Part shown: positions 55,827-64,000 of the stretch, one piece after another
Numbering within the stretch: the stretch's first letter is position 1
Layout of the letters: every line of letters starts with the position of its first letter
From: Fomitopsis serialis
Taxonomy: Eukaryota > Basidiomycota > Agaricomycetes > Polyporales > Fomitopsidaceae
Assembly: GCF_022376445.1 (NCBI RefSeq)
Contig: NW_025954996.1
Coordinates: forward strand, 62,001-126,000
DNA length: 64,000 nucleotides
Direction of reading: 5' to 3'
Position numbers and translations under genes: made by a program
Notes under the pieces: generated by a model
The model's database searches: none
What the model was told of the DNA's origin: nothing
What the model saw: only the letters and a program-made list of their open reading frames with translations

Positions 55827-56725
55827 GGTGAACAGATGCAGAACGAAGGACGTGAGAGTTCGTTGGCCCCCCACCGTCCAGCGTATTTATGTTACAGCAT
55901 CGTTGAAGCAGAGGAACGACTGATAAGATAGCCGGGTGCTCGGTTCTCCGTGCATACTCCTTTCTGTTCGTAAACGTATGTCCGCACTGGGGCTATCGGG
56001 CTTTCAGGGGCTTGCCTGGACGGATGTTAACGATGTACAGACCAGTTGTCAGAGTATCAGTGCATCTGGAGTGTATTGTGGAAAAGGCCCACCGCTGAAG
56101 TTACAGCAGAAGCTGCGAAGAGCAGGTGACTGGTGAATGGGGTTATAGCAGCTTACATAATACAGCGAACCTGGGGAAGGTCCCGAAGGGCTTCGATCAA
56201 CTTGGCGATCGTTTCCTTTTGCGGCAAGCGCGCCCTCGGTTGTCAGGATGCGGGTGCAGGCGGGCTGCTCACCTTCGTCGTCCACCACCGTCAAGTTCGC
56301 CTTCGCAGGCTCAGTGCTGGCAGGTCCATCAAGTGCATTTGTTGCAGACGTGAGTGATCTGACGGGAGCTGTGCCCATCACCTGCTTACCTAATCGCGCC
56401 GAACGCCTCAGCCCGTGCGGCTCGACAGGACGTTGACCCGGTTCATCACCCCCGCGTCCCCTCGCTGCTTTCGTTGTACTTTATCCTCTTTCTTCTTCAA
56501 GACTCGACGTTCGGCAGGTCCGAGTGCTGTCTCCTTTTCAACCAGTCCAATCCTTTTGCCAAGCCGCCCCTGCAGACGCGCTGGTCCCGTAGTGCAAGAG
56601 GTTTCGTGAGTTGGCACGTATGCTCCTCGATTTTCCCCATTGCTGACCCGCACAAAGATTCGCTCTTCTAACGTCGTCTTCTGCGCACCCGACACTCTCC
56701 CGTCTTTCGCAGTCAATTTTACGCC
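55827..56725. other. Divergent intergenic, amidase / serine-rich protein
   Basis: About 900 bp holding the amidase promoter on the left and the promoter of the small gene on the right. No other feature recognised. Confidence 0.4.
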
Positions 56726-57238
56726 ATGCCACGCCGCCCAGCACCGACTCCCCTGCGCCTCTCCCAAGGCCCGCTTCCCAAACGCAGCGAGCCCAAGCAC
56801 ACCCTGCCGTCGCTCCCGCGCCCCGTCTTTCACCCTCCGCCTCGTGCTTCGCAAGGGCCCCTTCCTCGTGAACGCGCGCAGGCCTATGCACTGAAACTTG
56901 AACAGGCAGACGACTCCAGGGCACGTGCGCCTGTGGCACAGCCGGCGTACGGATTGCCGACAGGCGCAGTCTCACCGACCTCGTCGTCATGGTCTTCCAC
57001 CAGTAAACGGCGCGGACACTCTCGTCAGAGCTCCACGTCCAGCTTGAGCTCGAACTCGAGCTTCAGTTCACGATCAAGCAGGGAGAGCTCGAGGCGGTCT
57101 TCCTTGGACGAGGAGAATCCGAACGCGGTATACGGTCCCTGGGTGAAACATGGCAAGGGCTTCGCTCTGCCTTTCGACCCAAACACGTTGATCATGCCTC
57201 CGAGGCCTGCGGCGATCAACCCCCTGCCGGTGTGGTGA
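56726..57238 (+). CDS. Small serine-rich protein of unknown function
   Basis: An intronless frame of 170 residues from ATG 56726. The first half is rich in proline and arginine (LPRPVFHPPPRASQGPLPRE). The middle is an extreme Ser/Arg tract (STSSLSSNSSFSSRSSRESS). The end is a more ordered segment, NAVYGPWVKHGKGFALPFDP, then NPLPVW at the stop. The conserved-looking C-terminal block and the clean start support a real gene. The Ser tract resembles a phosphorylated disordered region. I do not recognise a family. It could also be a chance frame in GC-rich DNA. Confidence 0.55.
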   Translation: MPRRPAPTPLRLSQGPLPKRSEPKHTLPSLPRPVFHPPPRASQGPLPRERAQAYALKLEQADDSRARAPVAQPAYGLPTGAVSPTSSSWSSTSKRRGHSRQSSTSSLSSNSSFSSRSSRESSRRSSLDEENPNAVYGPWVKHGKGFALPFDPNTLIMPPRPAAINPLPVW

Positions 57239-57924
57239 GCATGTATTGTGGGAGATGTCGAGACTTCGGGTTGAGCGGGGTCTGGGCGATTTATGGTGGT
57301 GGTTGGACTTGGTTTGGGGTGCCCACGTTGACCGTGTGTACCTTGTCTATGTCCTTTATTGAAAGCAATGTTGCCCGTCTATATACACATACCACGAGGC
57401 ACCATGTGATTGTCGCGAATGCAACGCTAAGTATCCTCTTTCCTCAGTCGAGGTCGCAGTATGATTCGGGTGGTAGGAGCCTCCGTATCATAGCAGGCTA
57501 ACGAGTGGGAGCTTTGAGTTAGGCATCCAGCCAACATCATACGGTTTACATCTTCTGCGCAACGAAGTACAGCGGACACTAGCGTTTCACAAGGTCGATC
57601 GTCGCTATCTTCGTTCGGCGTCAGTCAAGTATCAAAAATCATTGAATCAACGTGAATGCCCAAGACCGCTCGTCGCGAGCCGTCAAGTCGACGCCGAACA
57701 TCGCAGTCGACAGTCAAGACACAGAAGGTCGTCTCCAGCAATAGTGGGATGGGCACTAGCATGCATGTATTTTCCTGTATGTAACATGGTGCACCGTAAT
57801 CCGATGATGCAAATGAAGTCCTAATACCAACGATGACGGGAGAAACATGCAATGTGGAAAACAATGAGGCTGATATGGGGCATGATACATGAACCTGAGG
57901 CAATGGGGAAGGCAGCCGTGCACG
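57239..57924. other. Convergent 3' intergenic region
   Basis: About 690 bp between the stops of the serine-rich gene and UBC11. No gene or element recognised. Confidence 0.4.
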
Positions 57925-58872
57925 CTATGCGGAACCCTCATCGTTAAGGGGACGGTAGTGCTTCATCAGTTGCGCCTTGAACTCTGCGGAACAGTGTGAG
58001 GATGTCGGTGAGGCGGGAAGCGGCAAGACTTACCTTCAGGTGAGTCCCACAGGTTAGCAGCATCTGGGTTGAGCGGTGACGCATTGTTCGGTTCTAAATC
58101 GGATAGGTCGTGATTTGCGCTACAACAAAGGAGATCAAATGAGGCGTACCACCAAGAAGTGATTGCAGGGAGAGCAGAATCGTCTGGACGCTGTATACAG
58201 CAGACCACTTGTCCTGTGGATCGCAAGTCAATCGGAGTGTATGTCAGAAGGGTACATGTTACTTACCTGGAGAATGTCCAAGCAGATCGCGCCTCCTACT
58301 ATGTCAACATTTGGATGATAGCATGGTGTGTCGAATTTGATCACGGGAGCTGCGTATGGGTAGTTCGGCGGGAAAGAGATGGAGATTTTGAAGGTCAGAC
58401 CAGCGTAGATCTATAAATGGCATGAGCTATGACCGCAGAACGGGGAACGCGAACACTCCGCGATACGACACATACCGTACTCGGTGCCCCTTCAATTGTC
58501 CCCGCCCAATCAAACAGGTTAGCATCCGACTTGGGGAATGCCGACTATGGTGGTTTGGAAGGTCAAATCATACTATCGGAGAAGGCGAAGAGTCGACGAA
58601 CAATACCGGGAGAAGAAGACATCTGGATGTTCCGCTTCATCAGAATTTGTGCCACCGGAAGTCACGTCAAAGAACTCACCATCAGAGTCATAAGCTCGCT
58701 GCTCAGCCTTTGTTCGGTGATCAATGAGCAACTGACGTCCGACGCGTGCAGCCCGCCACAGTCGCGCTACTCACCGTTTCGTGACACTGCCAGCACCCTC
58801 ACCACCAGACCCTGCAACAGCGGATTTTTGGCTAGTGCGCGCAGGCGCGAGCGACATCGTGAGTTGTTCCAT
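57925..58872 (-). CDS. UBC11: Ubiquitin-conjugating enzyme E2 of the UBE2C/UBC11 type
   Basis: E2 of the UbcH10 class, which works with the anaphase-promoting complex in metazoa and fission yeast to ubiquitinate mitotic regulators. Starts [20 protein letters not shown] at 58870-58872; a second Met five codons on is possible. The UBC fold begins [11 protein letters not shown]. Then come [40 protein letters not shown] (active-site Cys in the last three residues) and [20 protein letters not shown]. It ends with [11 protein letters not shown] and [20 protein letters not shown] 57925-57927. The ELMTLM segment and the long, disordered N-terminus distinguish the UBE2C group. Several introns, frame intact where checked. 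Divergent from EDE1. Confidence 0.9.
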
Positions 58873-59155
58873 GTTAGAGTACAGAAGGGTATGCAAAGAG
58901 ATGATACAGAGCAGTGAAGAGGTCGTGCGCGGATCGTAGTCACAGAGAAAGGTCGATGGTCGACCTTGGTTCGTTTTGAAACGCGTCCAAGTAATGCATC
59001 ACGTGCGGGAATGGCCCCGGTAGCTTAGTCATCGCTTATTTCCCACGCTTACCGCGGCCTGACGCGGTGACCGGGCAAACGACTCTAACAGACTCCCATC
59101 CCGTACTGACCCCGCGCAACCCGCTGCGCCCATCCTCCAAGCTGGCGTCGTAGCG
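58873..59155. promoter_or_regulatory. Compact bidirectional promoter, UBC11 / EDE1
   Basis: Only 283 bp separate the start codons of two divergently transcribed genes, so the promoters must overlap or abut. No TATA-like or factor-binding motif is claimed. Confidence 0.5.
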
Positions 59156-62100
59156 ATGTCCAAGTTTACGCCCACTCCCGCCGAGGTTGCGCTTGTCAAC
59201 CAGATATTCACCCAGGCCGATACCCAGAAGCTCGGTGTCATCACCGGTGACGCCGCCGTCAAGATATTCAATGGCTCCAAGCTCACGCCCTCCGTGCTCG
59301 CGGAGATCTGGAACCTAGCGGACGAGGACAACAACGGCGTCCTGACTCGCAAGGGCGTTGCGGTCGCGGTGCGCCTACTCGGCCATGCACAGCGAGGGGA
59401 GAAGATGACGGAAGCGCTGGTGCTCAAGCGTGAGTGCTCGTACGCCGTGTAGAGCGACGCGACCTGAGACGCGTTGTCGCAGCTGGCCCTGCTCCGACGA
59501 TTGAGGGACTGTCCCCACCGCTTGTTCAACAATCGACGGGTGTTCCGGCGGCGCGCTCTCCGCCTCCCGGGCTTCCACCACTGACACCTCAGGACAAGAC
59601 GAAATTCATGAAACTGTTCCTCTCTTGTGGACCGGTCAACGGTATCTTGAACGGTGAGATCGATAGATGCTTATGCTGGAGACCTCGATTGCTCAACGTC
59701 GTTGCAGGCGACAAGGCACGGGACGTGTTCGTCAAGTCCAAATTACCCGTAGACAAGCTCTCGCAAATATGGTAAGTTGTCCGCTCTGTACATGGTTGTG
59801 TACAAGTGCTCTACCAACCAGAGGCTCTCCCACATCGGTCTGTCATGTCGGATTCACATTGGCAAGTTGCTTGGTGATTGTTGCGGCACTCTCTGAACGA
59901 GGCTACGGTGATGCAGCCCAGACTCGCTGCACGCTCAAAAATAGCTCTTCGTCATCGCTTCGCATAGACGCTATGAAGTCCGGCATTGCTGGCACATGCG
60001 GGAGCTAATAGCCTGGTTTTATGGTTCATCGAGATGGCTGGTCCTGTTACGCCTCGTCTTGTGGATTGGTGGTCGAGATGGCATTTCTTAACGGACTTGA
60101 ATCTGACAGTGCGTCTGACTTGCTCACTCCGCAGGAACTTGGCAGACACGAAGAACCGGGGCTCACTCGACGTCACCGACTTCACGATAGCAATGTACTT
60201 GATTCAAGCGACCATGCATGGGCAGCTGCAAACTATCCCGCCGGTGTTGCCTCCCGGACTGTATGAACAAGCAGCAGGGAAGTCACCATTCGATGGTGTA
60301 GCTACACATGCGACAGGCAGCAGTGGTCATTACAGCCCTGGGCTCAGCGCCGCATTCCCGGGACGACCAATGAGCATGATGGAACCAAACTTCACCGGGC
60401 AGGCCTCAACATTGCAGCCACAGATGACGGGGCCCATGCGGTCGGCGGTCGGTGCCCAACCACAGCGTTCGGCGCTTAGCTCGACCCCAGCATTCCCATT
60501 TGTGCAGCCTCAGGCTACTGGCGCACAATGGGATGTGACGCCAGCAGAGAAGGCGAACGCGGATCGCATCTTCGACACGCTGGATACACAGAAGAGAGGA
60601 TACATAGAGGGTGACGTTGCTGTGCCGTTCATGCTGCTGTCCAAGTTGCAGGAGGACGTTCTTGCCCAGGTTTGGTAGGTAATGCAGACTCTCGTCTTGC
60701 GCCGTTTAACTGATTGCCTGTAGGGACCTCGCCGATTTGAGCAACGACGGCCATTTGACGAGGGACGGGTTCGCCGTGGCCATGCACCTCATTCAGGGAA
60801 AGTTGAACGGACGAGACATCCCAGCGGCCATTCCGCCTGGCCTAATACCCCCATCCATGCGCGGTGCTTTGGGCGCACCTCCGGCTCCGGCCGTGCAGCC
60901 TCAGCAGACTGTTCCAGACGCAATGCGCGATTTGCTCTGGGACGACTCACCACCTGCATCAGCGACGGTGCAGCAACCACAACCTTTCACGCTGCAACCA
61001 CAGAGCACTGGGGCGTTCACTACGCCAGTGCTACACCCTCAATCTACAGGTGCGCGTCAGAACCCGATGACGCCACCGCCCCAGCGGGCCGCTACCGTAC
61101 CTTCGGTCACGGATCCATTTGCTTCTGCCAACTCACCATTTGCCGTGCCCGCGCCTGCGCAATCTGCGCACAGGGATCTGCTTGGAGATGATGACGAGCC
61201 AGCGCAGGCTGCATCGCCGCCGCTGCAGGACCGCTCTGCTGAGATCGGCAACGTCAAGAACCAGCTGAGCTCGACCAACCGGTCCCTCGAGACGGCAAAG
61301 ACGGAGCGCGAGAGTATGGAGCGCACACTCAGCGAGCAGGCGGCGCAGCTGTCGGCATTGCAGACTCAGCTTTCGTCTGCGAAAGCGGCGTACGAGACGG
61401 AGACACGCTTGCTGGGGGCGCTGAGGGAGCGATACAGCAAACAGACGACGGACATCCAGAAGACGAGGGAAGAGCTGATCCGCGCGGAGAGCGATCTGAG
61501 TGCGGTCAGAGTGGAGAAGGCTGAGGTCGAAGGTGCGGTGCTCAGGGACAAGGAAGAGGTGCGAGACCTGCAGAGGCGGATGACCGAAGTCGGTATGGAG
61601 GTCGAGACGTTGAAGGTCGATGTTGAGAAGGCGAAGAAGGAGGCGAAGCAGCAGAAGGGCCTGTTGGCGATCGCTAAGAAGCAGCTTGCGACGAGGGAAA
61701 CTGAACGTGCGCGTGTCCAGAAGGAACTTGGCGAGACACAGAGCGAGGCAGCGGAGGCTACCCGGGAACGTGAGCAAGCGGAGGCCGAGCTGGAGAAGGA
61801 GGTACCTGCCGCAATGACGAACGGCCACGGAGGTGTCGCGTCGCCAGACATCTTGGCCATGGCCGCCGCTCAGCCACTGCCTGCTACCCCGGAGGTCCCA
61901 ACAAGCCCTACAGGCTCCGTGCTCAGCCTTGGGAAGAGCAACAATCCCTTCGAACGAGTCGCGATGGCCTCTGGCACAGGGTCGCGTGCGCAGTCGCCTT
62001 CGCCCTTCCTTCCGTTCACAAACACTGGCAATCTCCCCACTCCCCCCACGACCGTCACCGAGAGTCCCGTGCAGCAGTCTACGCCTGTTTCAGCAGCAGC

Positions 62101-63899
62101 GAACCCCTTCCGCTTCTCGCAGGCATTCTCACCTGTTGAGGGCGGCAGCCTGCTTGCGGCTGCTGATGCTCCTGGCGCTTCTGACGGCCTCTCGGACTTG
62201 ATGTCGCCCACTGACACTGACATGTTCCATACACCGCTCTCATCAGCTACCGGTGTTGCACCTGCCCCTACACCCTCGATCGAAGCTACCCTGACCGAGG
62301 CGTTGAGCGAGCCAGCAGCTGCTCCTACCGAACCAACCGCTACCACTTCAATCTTCGACGAACCTGGTGCAATACAAGCTACTACTGCCGAGGCTACTCA
62401 GGAGCCCGCAGACATTCGGGAGGAGACTGACCTCAGTCACCAGCTCAAGGAGCTGGATGTCGAGGAATCCGATTCGGACTCGGAGTCTGAGGAGGAGCCT
62501 CTTGCGAACGTGAAAGCGCGACTCAGCGGCGAGGCACCTCACACGGACGGCATCACAGAGTCGTCTACGTCCCAGACAATCTCGGCATTCGATGACTCGT
62601 TTGGTATCTCTGCACCTACTCAGGATGCCCGACCAGGTTCCTCGATGAGGTCCGCTACGGGTACCCCTGTACGCAGCCTGACACCCGCAGTTGCGAGCGC
62701 AGCTCCTACGAACGCCTTCGATGAGACATTTGCTATCCCTGCTGTTGCGCAACCCTCAGAGCCGTTCGCGGCTCCAGTGCCGATCCCGACGACTGCTGCA
62801 CCCCAGACGAACGGCGACGATCCTGGCACTCCGGGCGTCAACGACTTTGACGAAGCTATGGGTAAGCTTGGGGCTAGCACGAGCAGCAACGGCGGGCCAT
62901 CCCAGTTCTCCGAGTTCAGCTTTGATTCGGCCTTTGACGACAACTTTGACTTCGCTGCTGCTTCAGCCGCGACGAGTCAGCCCGCTGCCCCGAATGGAAA
63001 TGGACATGCAGCCCCGGCAGCCGCTCCCGCTGACAATGCCTTCGATAACGTGTTCATGTCGCAGCCCAGCAGTGCATTCCCACCTGTTGGTGCACCACCT
63101 GCACAGGCGCCCGCTATAACCGGGTCTCCTTTCAGACAGCCTGCAACTCAGGAAACAAGGCCGTTCTCTTTCGATGATGCTTTCAGTGCAGGTCCGAGTG
63201 CTTTGCCCGCCCAATCCGGATCGAACGGGAGTGTTGTCAATGCGATATCCTTTGACGATGCCTTCGGCGGACAGTCTAGCGCTCTGGCTTTGGATACTTC
63301 ATTCGGGACGACAACATCGGAAGCGTCAGCGGCTCCTTCGCAAGTGAAGGGCCCGACACCATTCCCCACCGCGTCTCCGCCGCAATCACCTACTGGCCCG
63401 ACCTCGCCTGGTTTTGGCCGACGGAGGTCTACCTCGCCTCCTCGTCACCTGTCCCCTCCGCCCCGCCACTCCTCGCCAAAACCGAACGCGCGCCCCTCGA
63501 CTGCAGGATCTGAAAAAGAGAAGGCGCCGAACACTAGACATTCCAAACTGAGCGTGAGTCCAGTATCGTGTTCCAGCATTTCCGAGCGCTGACGAGCTGC
63601 TTGTACTAGATTCGCCTGCCTTTCGGGAGGAAGAAGAAGACGGCACCGCATGAGATACCCCCTCTGCCTTCGTCGTCGTTGGCTACACAACAAGTCCTCG
63701 AAGAGCCTACTCCGGCTGTGGAGGATGATATCGACGCCGTGAAGCAGCTGTGCGGCATGGGCTTCAGCAGAACCCAGGCTGTTATGGCACTCGAGAACCA
63801 CGGATATGACGTCCAACGAGCACTCAATAGCCTACTTGGTCAGTATCCGTCGACCGGTTGTGACACGACTCTGACCGAATCTACTCTGTAGGTTCCTGA
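59156..63899 (+). CDS. EDE1: Endocytic scaffold EDE1 (Eps15 homologue) with three EH domains and a UBA domain
   Basis: Early-arriving scaffold of clathrin-mediated endocytosis at the plasma membrane; EH domains bind NPF motifs. EH1 starts [17 protein letters not shown], with [20 protein letters not shown]2 runs [13 protein letters not shown] to DKLSQIW, then [20 protein letters not shown] after a 363-nt intron (59772-60134). EH3 is [20 protein letters not shown], then AQVW and [21 protein letters not shown] long coiled coil follows ([20 protein letters not shown] to EAELEKE). Next is a disordered region with repeated SFDDAF-type motifs. The C-terminal UBA domain is [20 protein letters not shown], then [19 protein letters not shown] end it after a final GT-AG intron (63839-63891) at TGA 63897-63899; reading through that intron ends at 63891 instead. 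Confidence 0.93.
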
Positions 63900-64000
63900 T
63901 AATCTTCATCTTTGTGCCAACTATCGAGAGTCTGTTTCACTGTTTATGCTTACTCCCTTGTACCGTTTGGTACCGCACGCTCCTTGGACAGTACTACTAT

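Overview
The window is nuclear DNA from a filamentous basidiomycete, most likely an Agaricomycete of the wood-decay or litter type. The grounds are: GC-rich coding sequence; genes cut by many GT-AG introns of about 50-65 nt; fungal housekeeping proteins (RHO1, gamma-tubulin, YME2, DUR3, MBF1, MET8, EDE1, an E2 of the UBE2C/UBC11 type); F-box family members; and a tyrosine-recombinase retrotransposon of the Ngaro type. No database was searched. All names rest on recognised motifs and remembered family sequences.

Layout, left to right. 0-16 kb is a conserved block: the 5' end of an F-box gene, the urea transporter DUR3, the GTPase RHO1, a nuclear-basket-like FG nucleoporin, and the mitochondrial inner-membrane protein YME2, which has an unusual 829-nt intron. 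16-20.5 kb is decayed: an F-box pseudogene, an intron-bearing tRNA-Pro(CGG), and an HNH-type pseudogene. 20.8-22.6 kb holds an intact ten-exon gamma-tubulin gene.

22.8-41.3 kb is an O-methyltransferase array: four complete paralogues, all on the minus strand, alternating with three eroded 3' fragments. The unit copied next to gamma-tubulin carried the gamma-tubulin 3' end with it. A 6-kb Ngaro-type retrotransposon with identical split direct repeats (A1-ORFs-B1-A2-B2) sits in the middle of the array.

41.9-46.5 kb carries MBF1, a siroheme-type MET8 with a predicted C-terminal membrane anchor, and a tetraspanin whose best model needs a 4-nt micro-exon. 47.2-51.5 kb is a head-to-head inverted duplication of a small membrane-protein gene. 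The right copy is split by a 1,954-bp element flanked by a 9-bp target duplication. 52-64 kb carries an Hsp30/Mrh1-type opsin relative without the retinal lysine, an amidase, a serine-rich small protein, UBC11, and the endocytic scaffold EDE1, which runs to the window's right end.

The conserved genes serve general cell functions: polarity, nuclear transport, microtubule nucleation, mitotic ubiquitination, endocytosis, and nitrogen and sulfur metabolism. They do not form a pathway. The unusual parts are the methyltransferase array, the Ngaro-type element and the inverted duplication. I saw no CRISPR array, rRNA gene or complete secondary-metabolite pathway.
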